Positions 53,025-62,156 of a stretch of DNA of 64,000 nucleotides are shown piece after piece; the stretch's first letter is position 1, and each line of letters begins with the position of its first letter. Position numbers and translations under genes: made by a program. The stretch is from Gordonia sp. 'Campus'. GTDB taxonomy: Bacteria > Actinomycetota > Actinomycetes > Mycobacteriales > Mycobacteriaceae. Below the pieces are notes generated by a model. The model had not been told where the DNA came from, did no database searches, and was given only the letters and a program-made list of their open reading frames with translations. The stretch covers positions 32,358-96,357 of the forward strand of contig NZ_JAKOIW010000016.1 in NCBI RefSeq assembly GCF_022206305.1, read 5' to 3'.

Positions 53025-54107
53025 TCAGGCCGGACGCATGCGGAGCAGGCGGTCGTCGGAACCGGTGGGCCGGCCGCGTCCGTCCCTGTTGCTCGTGCCG
53101 AACCACACCGAACCGTCGGGCGCGGCCGCCACCGCGCGGAGCCGGCCGTAGTCGCCCGTGAACCGGGCGGTCGGTGCTCCCGCCGTGTCGCCGTCGAGAG
53201 GGATCTCCCACAGGCGTCGGCCTCGCAGTGCGGCCATGTACGCGCGCCCGCCGACGATGGCCAGTCCGGCCGGCGAGGCCTCGTCCGTCGTCCACCCCGC
53301 TGCCGGGGAGACGAACCGCGGATCGTCGGACTCGCCCTCGACCTCGGGCCACCCGTAGTTGCCGCCGCGGCGGATCAGGTTGAGCTCGTCGCGACTGTTC
53401 TGGCCGAACTCGCTCGCCCAGAGGCGCCCCGACGCGTCGAGGGCGAGCCCTTCGACGTTGCGGTGGCCGTAGGACCAGACCTCGTTGTCGAAGGGATTGC
53501 CCGGCCACGGCCGCCCGTCGCGGTCCACGCGCAGGATCTTGCCGTTGAGTGCCCGGACGTCCTGGGCCACCTCCGGTACCGCCGCGTCGCCGACGGCGAC
53601 GAACAGACTGCGGTCGGCGTCGAACAGCAGCGCGCCGCCGTGGTGGTTGTAGGCGGCGTCGAGCCCACTGATCAGCGTCCGCGGACGGGTCAGCCGCGTG
53701 CCGTCGAAATCCATTCGCACCAGCCGGTTGTCGCCGGCGGTGGTGTAGTAGAGGAACACGACGCTGTCGTCGCCCGGTGCGACGGCGATTCCCTGGAGAC
53801 CGCCCTCACCCCGCGGCGCGGCGTCGGCGACATCCCCCACGGTCCGTACGTCGCCACCGGGGGAGACCCGGACCACGGTCGCGGCGTCGCGCTGGGTCAC
53901 CAGTGCGTCTCCGTCGCGGAGGAACGCGATCGCCCACGGGACCTCGAGTCCCGACGCGATGACCTCGGGTCCTGCCGGGTCGGGCGAGCCGGCGTCGGGT
54001 GCGCCGGTACGGGGCGGGTCGGGCTCGGTGCACCCGGACACCAGCGCGGTACCCGCGACCAGCCCAGCTCCGAGGAGTCCGCTTCTGAGCAACTGTCGGC
54101 GGTCCAT
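53025..54107 (-). CDS. PQQ-type glucose/sorbosone dehydrogenase family lipoprotein
   Basis: A 360-residue six-bladed beta-propeller protein of the soluble sugar dehydrogenase family. Signal MDRRQLLRSGLLGAGLVAGTALVSGC has a lipobox with Cys26 and an RR near the start, which may allow Tat export. Blade motifs include GLEVPWAIAFLRDG, GGLQGIAVAPG, AYNHHGGALLFDADRSLFVAVGD (with the HHGG seen in this family), SYGHRNVEGLALD and NYGWPEVEGE. Electron acceptor and sugar are unknown; some homologues have no known activity. Confidence 0.85.
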   Translation of the reverse strand: MDRRQLLRSGLLGAGLVAGTALVSGCTEPDPPRTGAPDAGSPDPAGPEVIASGLEVPWAIAFLRDGDALVTQRDAATVVRVSPGGDVRTVGDVADAAPRGEGGLQGIAVAPGDDSVVFLYYTTAGDNRLVRMDFDGTRLTRPRTLISGLDAAYNHHGGALLFDADRSLFVAVGDAAVPEVAQDVRALNGKILRVDRDGRPWPGNPFDNEVWSYGHRNVEGLALDASGRLWASEFGQNSRDELNLIRRGGNYGWPEVEGESDDPRFVSPAAGWTTDEASPAGLAIVGGRAYMAALRGRRLWEIPLDGDTAGAPTARFTGDYGRLRAVAAAPDGSVWFGTSNRDGRGRPTGSDDRLLRMRPA

Positions 54108-54154
54108 ACCCTCGATGGTGCCCGAACCGCGGAGGGTGTGCTGTCGGCGTCGAT

Positions 54155-54183
54155 TTGGGTCTACGCTGCGGATTCCCTACACT
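54155..54183 (+). promoter_or_regulatory. Promoter of the rpsH ribosomal-protein operon
   Basis: TTGGGT (54155-54160) and TACACT (54178-54183) are exactly 17 bp apart, about 200 bp before rpsH. The region is otherwise gene-free, so this is the likely start of the operon. Confidence 0.6.
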
Positions 54184-54189
54184 AGACCG

Positions 54190-54380
54190 GTTGCCTGTGC
54201 ACCTCAGGTGTCCGGGACACAACTGAATAGTCTCCGGTGCCGGCGAAAAGCCAAGGGCATCGGCGGCGAGAACCTTCAGAAACAACTATCCACTTCGTGG
54301 AAGGCCCACCGCAGGTCACGGGGATGTCCCCGCGTCCGGCGCTGTATGGGAACCGCTACGAGAAAGGTTGACGGTCACCC
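54190..54380 (+). other. About 190-nt leader of the rpsH operon
   Basis: Gene-free leader between the promoter and rpsH. Small hairpins are possible, such as CACCT/AGGTG near 54200 and CGGGG/CCCCG near 54320. The length suggests room for r-protein feedback control, but no known leader motif can be named. Confidence 0.4.
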
Positions 54381-54779
54381 ATGACCATGACTGACCCGAT
54401 CGCAGACTTCTTGACGCGTCTGCGTAACGCCAACTCGGCGTACCACGACGAGGTGACACTGCCCTCGTCGAAGATCAAGGTGAACATCGCCGAGATCCTC
54501 AAGCGCGAGGGCTACATCACCGACTACCGCACCGAAGACGCGGAGGTCGGCAAGAGCCTCGTCGTCTCGCTGAAGTACGGCCCGAGCCGTGAGCGTTCCA
54601 TCGCCGGCCTGCGCCGCGTCTCCAAGCCCGGTCTCCGGGTGTATGCAAAGTCCACCAATTTGCCCAAGGTTCTGGGCGGCCTCGGCGTGGCCATCATCTC
54701 CACGTCGTCGGGTCTGCTCACCGATCGCCAGGCAGCCAACCAGGGCGTGGGCGGCGAAGTCCTCGCCTACGTCTGGTAG
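54381..54779 (+). CDS. rpsH: 30S ribosomal protein S8
   Basis: A 132-residue S8 with the standard [20 protein letters not shown] start and the C-terminal [12 protein letters not shown] motif that binds 16S rRNA. It is the first gene of this operon here, though in most actinobacteria rplN-rplX-rplE-rpsN stand directly before it. Confidence 0.97.
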   Translation: MTMTDPIADFLTRLRNANSAYHDEVTLPSSKIKVNIAEILKREGYITDYRTEDAEVGKSLVVSLKYGPSRERSIAGLRRVSKPGLRVYAKSTNLPKVLGGLGVAIISTSSGLLTDRQAANQGVGGEVLAYVW

Positions 54780-54792
54780 GGGAGGTAACAAC

Positions 54793-55329
54793 ATGTCGCG
54801 TATCGGAAAGAACCCCATCGAGATCCCCGCTGGCGTGGACGTCACCATCGACGGCCAGAACGTCACCGTGAAGGGCCCGAAGGGTGAGCTCTCGCTCACC
54901 GTCTCCGAGCCCATCTCGGTCGCCAAGGAGGACAACTCCGTTGTCGTCACCCGCCCCAACGACGAGCGTCGCAGCCGCGCGCTGCACGGCCTGAGCCGTT
55001 CGCTCGTGAACAACCTCGTCGTCGGCGTCACGCAGGGCTACACCAAGAAGATGGAGATCTTCGGTGTCGGTTACCGCGTGCAGGCCAAGGGCAGCGACCT
55101 CGAGTTCGCGCTCGGTTACAGCCATCCCGTGCCGATCGAGGCCCCGGCGGGCATCACGTTCGCCGTGGAGTCCCCGACGAAGTTCTCGGTCTCGGGTATC
55201 GACAAGCAGCAAGTCGGCGAGATCTCGGCGGTCATCCGCCGCCTGCGTCGTCCGGACCCCTACAAGGGCAAGGGCATTCGCTACGAGGGTGAGCAGATCC
55301 GTCGCAAGGTCGGAAAGACGGGTAAGTAA
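54793..55329 (+). CDS. rplF: 50S ribosomal protein L6
   Basis: A 178-residue L6: [15 protein letters not shown] start, the mid-protein [14 protein letters not shown] and the end [16 protein letters not shown], all family hallmarks. ATG 54793 has GGGGAGGT upstream, 13 bp after the rpsH stop. Confidence 0.97.
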   Translation: MSRIGKNPIEIPAGVDVTIDGQNVTVKGPKGELSLTVSEPISVAKEDNSVVVTRPNDERRSRALHGLSRSLVNNLVVGVTQGYTKKMEIFGVGYRVQAKGSDLEFALGYSHPVPIEAPAGITFAVESPTKFSVSGIDKQQVGEISAVIRRLRRPDPYKGKGIRYEGEQIRRKVGKTGK

Positions 55330-55332
55330 GCC

Positions 55333-55737
55333 ATGAGTGATTCAGCTACCAAGACAGTGCGCAAGCCGGTCGGCAAGGACGTCTCGACGCGTCGTCGTAA
55401 GGCGACCGCCAACCGTCACTTCCGTCTCCGCAAGAAGGTCAGCGGCACCCCCGCTCGTCCGCGTCTCGCGGTCAAGCGCAGCTCGCGCCACATCCACGTG
55501 CAGCTCATCGACGACCTGGCCGGCAAGACGCTGGCCGCCGCATCGTCGATCGAGGCCGACGTGCGTGCCGCAGGCGGCGACAAGTCCGCGCAGGCTGCCA
55601 AGGTCGGCGAACTGATCGCCGCCCGCGCCAAGGCTGCCGGTGTCGACGCCGTCGTGTTCGACCGCGGTGGCAAGGACTACCACGGCCGGATCGCCGCGCT
55701 CGCCGACGCCGCCCGCGAGGGAGGCCTGAGCTTCTGA
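55333..55737 (+). CDS. rplR: 50S ribosomal protein L18
   Basis: A 134-residue L18 with [28 protein letters not shown] and a [26 protein letters not shown] end; binds 5S rRNA. It starts 3 bp after rplF stops. Confidence 0.97.
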   Translation: MSDSATKTVRKPVGKDVSTRRRKATANRHFRLRKKVSGTPARPRLAVKRSSRHIHVQLIDDLAGKTLAAASSIEADVRAAGGDKSAQAAKVGELIAARAKAAGVDAVVFDRGGKDYHGRIAALADAAREGGLSF

Positions 55738-55784
55738 TGACCATCTTCACCAGCTATATCCACAACACCGGAGGGAACCTCTGA
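55737..55784 (+). CDS. Possible 15-codon mini-cistron between rplR and rpsE
   Basis: ATG 55737 overlaps the rplR stop (TGATG) and 15 codons later its TGA overlaps the rpsE ATG (55782-55786, TGATG). The rpsE ribosome site GGAGGG lies inside it. Ribosomes could pass from rplR to rpsE through it. It may be chance; a peptide product is not claimed. Confidence 0.25.
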   Translation: MTIFTSYIHNTGGNL

Positions 55785-56434
55785 TGCCCGGACGTCAGCG
55801 TGACGGCGGAAACGGACCCGCCGGTAACGACAACAACCAGAACAACGCCGGCGGCGGCAACGATCGCCGTGGCGGTGGCGGCGGTCGTGACCGTCGCGAC
55901 CGTGGCGGCCGCGACCAGGATCGCAACCAGCTCGAGCGCGTGGTGACCATCAACCGCGTCTCGAAGGTGGTCAAGGGTGGACGTCGTTTCTCGTTCACCG
56001 CTCTCGTGGTCGTCGGCGACGGCCAGGGCATGGTCGGCGTCGGCTACGGCAAGGCCAAGGAAGTTCCGGCCGCGATCCAGAAGGGCGTCGAAGAGGCTCG
56101 CAAGAACTTCTTCCGCGTGCCGATGATCGGCGCCACCGTCACCCACCCGGTTCAGGGTGAAGCGGCCGCCGGTGTGGTCATGCTGCGCCCGGCCAGCCCC
56201 GGTACCGGTGTCATCGCCGGTGGCGCGGTGCGTGCCGTGCTCGAGTGCGCGGGCGTCCACGACGTCCTCGCGAAGAGCCTCGGCTCGGACAACGCCATCA
56301 ACGTCGTGCACGCCACCGTCGCGGCGCTCAAGATGCTGCAGCGTCCCGAAGAGGTCGCGGCCCGTCGTGGTCTGCCGATCGAGGACGTCGCTCCGGCCGG
56401 TATGCTCCGCGCTCGTGCAGGACAGGGGGTCTGA
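55784..56434 (+). CDS. rpsE: 30S ribosomal protein S5
   Basis: A 216-residue S5 with a long Gly/Asn/Arg-rich N-terminal extension (1-45) found in related actinobacteria. The S5 core follows: [36 protein letters not shown] and the C-terminal GRAVRAVLE-like [16 protein letters not shown] 55784 has GGAGGGAACC upstream. Confidence 0.96.
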   Translation: MPGRQRDGGNGPAGNDNNQNNAGGGNDRRGGGGGRDRRDRGGRDQDRNQLERVVTINRVSKVVKGGRRFSFTALVVVGDGQGMVGVGYGKAKEVPAAIQKGVEEARKNFFRVPMIGATVTHPVQGEAAAGVVMLRPASPGTGVIAGGAVRAVLECAGVHDVLAKSLGSDNAINVVHATVAALKMLQRPEEVAARRGLPIEDVAPAGMLRARAGQGV

Positions 56435-56436
56435 TC

Positions 56437-56622
56437 ATGGCTCAGCTGAAGATCACCCAGGTCAAGGGCACCATCGGTACCAAGAGCAACCAGCGTGACA
56501 GCCTGCGGACCCTCGGACTGAAGGGCATCCGCCAGACCGTCACCCGCGAGGACACGCCGATCAACCGCGGCCTCATCAACGCGGTTCGTCACCTCGTGAC
56601 AGTCGAAGAGGTTCAAGCATGA
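56437..56622 (+). CDS. rpmD: 50S ribosomal protein L30
   Basis: A 61-residue L30: [28 protein letters not shown] and [13 protein letters not shown] are diagnostic. Starts 3 bp after rpsE and overlaps rplO by 4 bases. Confidence 0.96.
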   Translation: MAQLKITQVKGTIGTKSNQRDSLRTLGLKGIRQTVTREDTPINRGLINAVRHLVTVEEVQA

Positions 56623-57059
56623 CCATCAAACTCCATCACCTTCGCCCCGCTCCGGGGTCGAAGACCGACAAGACCCGTGTGGGTCGCGGTGAGGGGTCCA
56701 AGGGCAAGACCGCAGGTCGCGGCACCAAGGGCACCAAGGCACGTAAGAACGTGCCCGCCGGCTTCGAGGGTGGCCAGATGCCGATCCACATGCGGCTGCC
56801 GAAGCTCAAGGGCTTCACCAACCGCAACCGGATCGAGTACCAGGTCGTCAACGTGGGCGATCTCGCCCGCCTGTTCCCGCAGGGCGGCACCATCGGGGTC
56901 GACGAGCTCGTCGCTGCCGGCGCCGTTCGGAAGAACAAGCTGGTGAAGGTTCTCGGCGACGGTGACCTGTCGGTCAAGATCGACGTCACCGCCGACAAGT
57001 TCACCGCTTCCGCCAAGGAGAAGATCGCCGCTGCCGGCGGCAGCGTCACCGAACTCTAG
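56619..57059 (+). CDS. rplO: 50S ribosomal protein L15
   Basis: A 146-residue L15 with [34 protein letters not shown] and [19 protein letters not shown], the classic L15 signature. Last gene before a 16-bp perfect hairpin. Confidence 0.97.
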   Translation: MTIKLHHLRPAPGSKTDKTRVGRGEGSKGKTAGRGTKGTKARKNVPAGFEGGQMPIHMRLPKLKGFTNRNRIEYQVVNVGDLARLFPQGGTIGVDELVAAGAVRKNKLVKVLGDGDLSVKIDVTADKFTASAKEKIAAAGGSVTEL

Positions 57060-57072
57060 ACGGAACACACCG

Positions 57073-57105
57073 CGGTCGGGCGGCAGCTGAGCTGCCGCCC
57101 GACCG
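57073..57105 (+). terminator. Strong hairpin after rplO
   Basis: CGGTCGGGCGGCAGCT (57073-57088) and AGCTGCCGCCCGACCG (57090-57105) pair perfectly over 16 bp around a single base; the real loop is likely 5 nt. Only a short TTT occurs later, so it may be an attenuator or RNA processing site. Confidence 0.7.
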
Positions 57106-57264
57106 GGGCGTTTCGGCGTGACTGTTAGAGTCGCAGTCGTTGTCCCGCCGCATCCGCCCGAGATCGCCGCATCCCAAGATCATCGTCGATTGCCGAGCAC
57201 ACGGGGACCGGGTCGCCCACGACCCGGGACGTACGCCTCGCGTGGTCGTTCCTAGGAGGAGTTA

Positions 57265-58593
57265 GTGCTTTCCCCCCTCTTCGCGGCCATTCGGACGCCG
57301 GACCTGAGGAAGAAGATCCTCTTCGTTCTCGGCATCATCATCCTGTATCGGCTGGGCGCGACGGTCCCGTCTCCGGGCGTCGACTACCAGGCCGTGCGGG
57401 CGTGTCTCGACGAGGTCTCGTCGGGTGAGTCGAGTTCGGTCTACTCCCTGATCAACCTGTTCTCCGGTGGAGCACTGCTCCAGCTCTCGGTGTTCGCGAT
57501 CGGCATCATGCCGTACATCACCGCGGCCATCATCGTGCAGCTGCTCACCGTGGTCATCCCGCGGTTCGAGCAGCTCCGCAAGGAGGGCCAGGCCGGGCAG
57601 GCCAAGATGACGCAGTACACGCGCTATCTCGCCGTCGCCCTCGCGTTGCTGCAGTCGACCGGCATCGTTGCCCTCGCCGATCGTGGTCAGCTCCTCCCGC
57701 AGTCCTGTGCGACAAGCGGTGAGGTCCTGAACGATTCGAGCATCTTCGGACTCTCCGTCATCGTGCTCGTCATGACCGCCGGCGCCTGTGTCGTCATGTG
57801 GTTCGGCGAGCTCATCACCGAGCGCGGCATCGGCAACGGCATGTCCCTGCTGATCTTCGCCGGTATCGCCGCCCGTATCCCTGCCGAAGGTCGCACCATC
57901 CTCAGCAGCCGCGGCGGCCTCGTCTTCGCGCTCGTCTGCGTCGCCGCACTGATCATCGTCGCCGGTGTCGTGTTCATCGAGCAGGGCCAGCGCCGCATCC
58001 CGGTCCAGTACGCCAAGCGCATGGTGGGCCGCAAGATGTACGGCGGGTCGTCGACGTACCTGCCGCTGAAGGTCAACCAGGCCGGCGTCATCCCGGTGAT
58101 CTTCGCCTCGTCACTGCTGTACCTGCCGCAGCTGATCGTCGAGCTGACGCGCAATCCCGATGGGACGCAGTCGACGTGGCAGGAGTACGTCACGCGGTAC
58201 CTGACCGATCCCAGCAACGGTGTCTACATCGCCGTCTACTTCCTCATGATCATCTTCTTCACGTACTTCTACGTGGCGGTGACGTTCAATCCGGAGGAAC
58301 GTGCCGACGAGATGAAGAAGTACGGTGGATTCATCCCGGGCATCAGGCCCGGGGCCCCGACCGCCGAATACCTCGGATATGTGCTCAGCCGTATCACTCT
58401 GCCGGGCTCGATCTACCTCGGTATCATCGCCGTACTCCCGAACCTGTTCCTCGAGATCGGTAACAGCGGCAACGTCCAGAACCTGCCGTTCGGTGGTACG
58501 GCCGTGCTGATCATGGTCGGCGTGGGTCTGGACACGATGAAACAGATCAACAGTCAGTTGATGCAACGCAAGTACGAAGGGTTCCTGAAGTGA
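57265..58593 (+). CDS. secY: Preprotein translocase channel subunit SecY
   Basis: A 442-residue 10-helix translocon protein. [27 protein letters not shown] start, plug region, [14 protein letters not shown] and the cytoplasmic loop [18 protein letters not shown] are diagnostic. GTG 57265 with AGGAGGAG upstream. A 205-bp gap after rplO separates it from the r-protein genes, so it may have its own promoter. Confidence 0.97.
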   Translation: MLSPLFAAIRTPDLRKKILFVLGIIILYRLGATVPSPGVDYQAVRACLDEVSSGESSSVYSLINLFSGGALLQLSVFAIGIMPYITAAIIVQLLTVVIPRFEQLRKEGQAGQAKMTQYTRYLAVALALLQSTGIVALADRGQLLPQSCATSGEVLNDSSIFGLSVIVLVMTAGACVVMWFGELITERGIGNGMSLLIFAGIAARIPAEGRTILSSRGGLVFALVCVAALIIVAGVVFIEQGQRRIPVQYAKRMVGRKMYGGSSTYLPLKVNQAGVIPVIFASSLLYLPQLIVELTRNPDGTQSTWQEYVTRYLTDPSNGVYIAVYFLMIIFFTYFYVAVTFNPEERADEMKKYGGFIPGIRPGAPTAEYLGYVLSRITLPGSIYLGIIAVLPNLFLEIGNSGNVQNLPFGGTAVLIMVGVGLDTMKQINSQLMQRKYEGFLK

Positions 58594-59144
58594 GACTTGT
58601 CATCCTCGGCCCGCCCGGAGCAGGTAAAGGCACCCAGGCGGAACTCCTGAGCGAAGCACTCGGGATTCCCCACATCTCGACCGGCGATCTCTTCCGCGCC
58701 AACATCTCCCAGGGCACCGCCGTCGGCGTGGAGGCCAAGAAGTACCTCGACGCGGGCAACCTCGTCCCCTCGGAGATCACCGTGGACATGGTGCGTGCGC
58801 GTGTGGCCGAGCCGGATGCGGCCAAGGGCTTCATCCTCGACGGGTTCCCGCGGTCGACCGAGCAGGCCGATGCGCTCAACGACATCCTGGCGAACCTCGA
58901 CGCCTCGCTCGACGCGGTGCTCTCGTTCGTCGTCGACACCGACGTGGTGGTCGAGCGCATGCTCGCGCGTGGCCGCGCCGACGACACCGAAGAGGTCATC
59001 CGCAATCGGATGGACGTCTACACCCGCGAGACCGCGCCACTGCTCGCCTACTACGGCGACCAGGTCAAGACCATCGACGCCGTCGGTGACATCCAGGGCG
59101 TTCACCAGCGCGTGCTGAGCGCACTCGGCGCCGGCGTCTCCTGA
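58590..59144 (+). CDS. adk: Adenylate kinase (short form, no LID zinc domain)
   Basis: A 184-residue nucleotide kinase (ATP + AMP = 2 ADP). P-loop GPPGAGKGT (7-15), AMP-binding GDLFRANI and [10 protein letters not shown], short LID as in Mycobacterium. GTG 58590 overlaps the secY stop by 4 bases (GTGA). Confidence 0.97.
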   Translation: MRLVILGPPGAGKGTQAELLSEALGIPHISTGDLFRANISQGTAVGVEAKKYLDAGNLVPSEITVDMVRARVAEPDAAKGFILDGFPRSTEQADALNDILANLDASLDAVLSFVVDTDVVVERMLARGRADDTEEVIRNRMDVYTRETAPLLAYYGDQVKTIDAVGDIQGVHQRVLSALGAGVS

Positions 59145-59182
59145 CACGGCGCAATCTGTCAACCGGGGAATCGCTGTAACGC

Positions 59183-59980
59183 ATGGGTTTTCGTAAGCGC
59201 AAGCGTGTCGTGCCGTTCCGCAGCGCGGGCGAGCTCGACGCCATGGCCGCAGCCGGCGCGATCGTCGGGTCCGCGCTGGTGGCGGTGCGCGACGCGGCAC
59301 GGCCCGGGGTGAGCACGCTCGACCTCGACGAAGTGGCCGAGTCCGTCATCCGCGGAGCCGGCGCGGTTCCGTCGTTCAAGGGTTACCACGGGTTTCCCGG
59401 GTCCATCTGCAGCTCGGTGAACGAGGTGGTGGTCCACGGGATCCCGTCGGCCGATGTCGTTCTCGCCGAGGGCGATCTCGTGTCCATCGACTGCGGCGCG
59501 ATTCTCGACGGCTGGCACGGCGACTCGGCCTGGACGTTCGGGGTCGGTGAGTTGTCGAGCGCCGACGCGGACCTGTCCGAGGCGACGCGGCTGTCGATGG
59601 AGGCGGGGATCGCCGCCATGGTCGACGGCGCACGCCTCACCGACATCTCGCACGCGATCGAACTGGGTACCCGAGCCGCCGAGAAGCAGTTCGGCCGGCC
59701 GTTCGGCATCGTCGACGGTTACGGCGGACACGGGATCGGCCGCGAGATGCACATGGAGCCGTTCCTCGCGAACGAGGGTGAGCCCGGCAAGGGACCGACC
59801 CTCGTGATCGGCTCGACTCTGGCCATCGAGCCGATGCTGACGCTCGGTACCGAGGACACCTCGGTTCTCGACGACGACTGGACCGTCGTCACCGACGACG
59901 GTTCCCGCTCCGCCCACTGGGAACACACCGTCGCGGTCACCGCGGACGGACCGCGAATCCTCACTCCGCGTCCCGCCTGA
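59183..59980 (+). CDS. map: Methionine aminopeptidase type I
   Basis: A 265-residue MetAP that removes N-terminal Met. Metal and substrate residues appear in order: [11 protein letters not shown] (His), [10 protein letters not shown] (Asp), [10 protein letters not shown] (Asp), [15 protein letters not shown] (His, Glu) and [17 protein letters not shown] 59183 follows adk by 38 bp. Confidence 0.96.
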   Translation: MGFRKRKRVVPFRSAGELDAMAAAGAIVGSALVAVRDAARPGVSTLDLDEVAESVIRGAGAVPSFKGYHGFPGSICSSVNEVVVHGIPSADVVLAEGDLVSIDCGAILDGWHGDSAWTFGVGELSSADADLSEATRLSMEAGIAAMVDGARLTDISHAIELGTRAAEKQFGRPFGIVDGYGGHGIGREMHMEPFLANEGEPGKGPTLVIGSTLAIEPMLTLGTEDTSVLDDDWTVVTDDGSRSAHWEHTVAVTADGPRILTPRPA

Positions 59981-60068
59981 GTCCACTCCCGGTCACCGAA
60001 GGCGGGATCCGTCCCGGAAACCGGTACGAACACCGCACTCTGCAGGTTGTGTCGTCGTACCGTTGACC

Positions 60069-62156
60069 ATGCGTTCTGACGTGTCGTGGCTCACCGCCGT
60101 GCGCCGACTCCCGTTCACCGCCGCCCTCGCCGTGGCCTTGGTGGTGGTGGGCGTCGCCACCGGTTCGATGTGGGGCCGGGCGAGTGACAAGTCCTGGTAC
60201 CGCGAGGTGGCCTTCGGGCTGCCGGCGTTGCGCGAGGGGAAGTGGTGGACGCCGCTGAGTTCGGCGTTCGTCGAACCGGGGCCGTGGCTGTACGTGGTGG
60301 CGGTGCTCGCCGTGGTCGTCGGAATGGGCTGGGCCGAGTGGCAACTGGGCACCGTGAAGGCGGTCCTGGTGGGCCTTGCGGGCCACCTGGTCGCCTGCTT
60401 CGTCACGGTGCTGCTGCTCTGGCTCCTCTCCTCGGAGGTGACCTCGTGGCGGTGGGCGGAGGAGCTCGCCGAGTCGCGCGCGACCGGCGTCGGCGCGTTC
60501 GTCGTGTCGGCGGTCGCGGTGGCCTCGGCGACGGTGCGGTCGCCGTGGCGGTTACGTGTTCGGGTGCTCACCGGGGCGGTCGTCGCCATCGCCTTCCTCT
60601 TCCAGGGGACCCTGGCGTCAGTCGAATACGTTGTGGCAGCGGCGATCATGCTCGTCGTCGGGGAGAAGTACTTCGCGACCAACGAGCGTGGGTTCATGCC
60701 GCGCACCCGGCGCGAGGTCCGGATGCTCGGATGCGCCGCGCTTCTGGTGATCGCCGGCGCCAACCTGCTGGTCTTCCTCTTCCCCGGTAGTGGTCCCCTG
60801 GGGCCGACGGACTCCGGCGACGACTCGGTGTTCACGATGTTGATCGGCCTGGCCGTCAACCTTCTCATCGCCGACCAGTTGCGCCGTGGCAAACGATGGG
60901 CCTGGTGGGTCGCCGTGGTGATCGGCGCGCTGAACGTCATCGTGACCGTGCTGGCGCTGTTCCTCGTCATCTTCACCGACGTGTCGACCGAGGGTGCCGT
61001 CACCCTCGGTACCACGCTTCTCTGGGTGCTCGTGCTGGCGATCCTCATCCCGGGGCGGTTCGCGTTCGCCGTGCCATGGCGGGTGCGGCAGGTGGGCACT
61101 GTCGGTGACGACGACGATCCGGTGGAACGGGTCCGAGAACTGTTGCGCACCCACGGCGGCGGCACGATGTCGTGGATGACGACGTGGCCCGGCAACAGCT
61201 ATCAGTTCACCGGGCCCGAAGGTGACCTCGGCGGTCAGGCCGTGGTGACCTACCAGAAGCACGTCGGAACCATGCTGGCGCTGGCGGATCCGGTCTGTGC
61301 GCCCGAACGGTTGCGAGACGCGGTCGGGGCCTTCGTCGACCTCGCCGAGAGTTCGGGTACGACGCCGTGTTGGTTCTCCATCGGGTCGGCCACCTCCGAG
61401 ATCGTCACCGAACGCGGCTGGCTCAGCGTGCAGATCGCCGAGGACACGATCGTCGACCTGCCGGGACTGGAGTTCAAGGGCAAACCGTGGCAACACGTGC
61501 GATCGGCGATGAACAAGGCGACCAAACAGGAAATCTCGACGCGGATGGTGTCGCTGTCCGAGGAGTCGTTCGCCGTCCGGACGCAGGTGCGTGCGATCTC
61601 GGAGGAATGGGTGGGGGACAAGGGGCTGCCCGAGATGGGCTTCACCCTGGGCAGCGTCGAGGAGGCGATGGACCCCGCCGTGCGGGTCGCGCTTGCGGTC
61701 GACCCAGCAGGCAATGTGCACGGTGTGCTGTCGTGGCTGCCGGTGTATGCGCCCGGCGGCGAGGTGGCAGGCTGGACGCTCGACATCATGAGACGACGGA
61801 CGGACGGCTTCGGGCCGGTCGTCGAATATCTCATCGCGTCGTCGGCGGTCGCCTTCAAAGACGAGGGAGCACAGTTCATCTCACTGTCGGGAGCGCCGCT
61901 GGCACGCACGGGCGAGTCGGACGCGGAACCGCTGGACAAACTTCTCGACACCTTGGGGGCGGCCCTCGAGCCCTACTACGGATTCCGGTCGTTGCACACG
62001 TTCAAGAAAAAGTTCAATCCGCGGTACGAGCCGGTGTACCTCGCGTTCCGGGACGAATCCGACCTTCCCCGAATCGGTCTCGCGGTGTCGAGGGCGTACC
62101 TACCGGACGCGACGGCCGGCCAGCTCGTCCGCCTGGCGGCGTCAGGACACGACTGA
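60069..62156 (+). CDS. Rhomboid-like membrane domain fused to DUF2156 (aminoacyl-phosphatidylglycerol synthase C-terminal) domain
   Basis: A 695-residue protein. Residues 1-210 form a rhomboid-like six-helix unit (GKWWTPLSSAFVEPG, GWAEWQLG) without the GxSG serine; about four more helices run to 345. Residues 350-695 are a DUF2156/MprF-type transferase domain (SFVTYQKH-like VVTYQKHVGTMLALADPVC, FKGKPWQHVRSAMNKA, FNPRYEPVYLAF end), the part that moves an amino acid from aminoacyl-tRNA to a lipid in MprF. ATG 60069 is chosen over TTG 60063. It follows map by 88 bp; its 3' end overlaps the convergent flavoprotein gene by 15 bp. Confidence 0.82.
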   Translation: MRSDVSWLTAVRRLPFTAALAVALVVVGVATGSMWGRASDKSWYREVAFGLPALREGKWWTPLSSAFVEPGPWLYVVAVLAVVVGMGWAEWQLGTVKAVLVGLAGHLVACFVTVLLLWLLSSEVTSWRWAEELAESRATGVGAFVVSAVAVASATVRSPWRLRVRVLTGAVVAIAFLFQGTLASVEYVVAAAIMLVVGEKYFATNERGFMPRTRREVRMLGCAALLVIAGANLLVFLFPGSGPLGPTDSGDDSVFTMLIGLAVNLLIADQLRRGKRWAWWVAVVIGALNVIVTVLALFLVIFTDVSTEGAVTLGTTLLWVLVLAILIPGRFAFAVPWRVRQVGTVGDDDDPVERVRELLRTHGGGTMSWMTTWPGNSYQFTGPEGDLGGQAVVTYQKHVGTMLALADPVCAPERLRDAVGAFVDLAESSGTTPCWFSIGSATSEIVTERGWLSVQIAEDTIVDLPGLEFKGKPWQHVRSAMNKATKQEISTRMVSLSEESFAVRTQVRAISEEWVGDKGLPEMGFTLGSVEEAMDPAVRVALAVDPAGNVHGVLSWLPVYAPGGEVAGWTLDIMRRRTDGFGPVVEYLIASSAVAFKDEGAQFISLSGAPLARTGESDAEPLDKLLDTLGAALEPYYGFRSLHTFKKKFNPRYEPVYLAFRDESDLPRIGLAVSRAYLPDATAGQLVRLAASGHD

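Noticed and set aside
54190..54380. Riboswitch or known r-protein leader before rpsH
   Set aside because: Only short hairpins were seen and no recognised riboswitch or leader core could be matched by eye.
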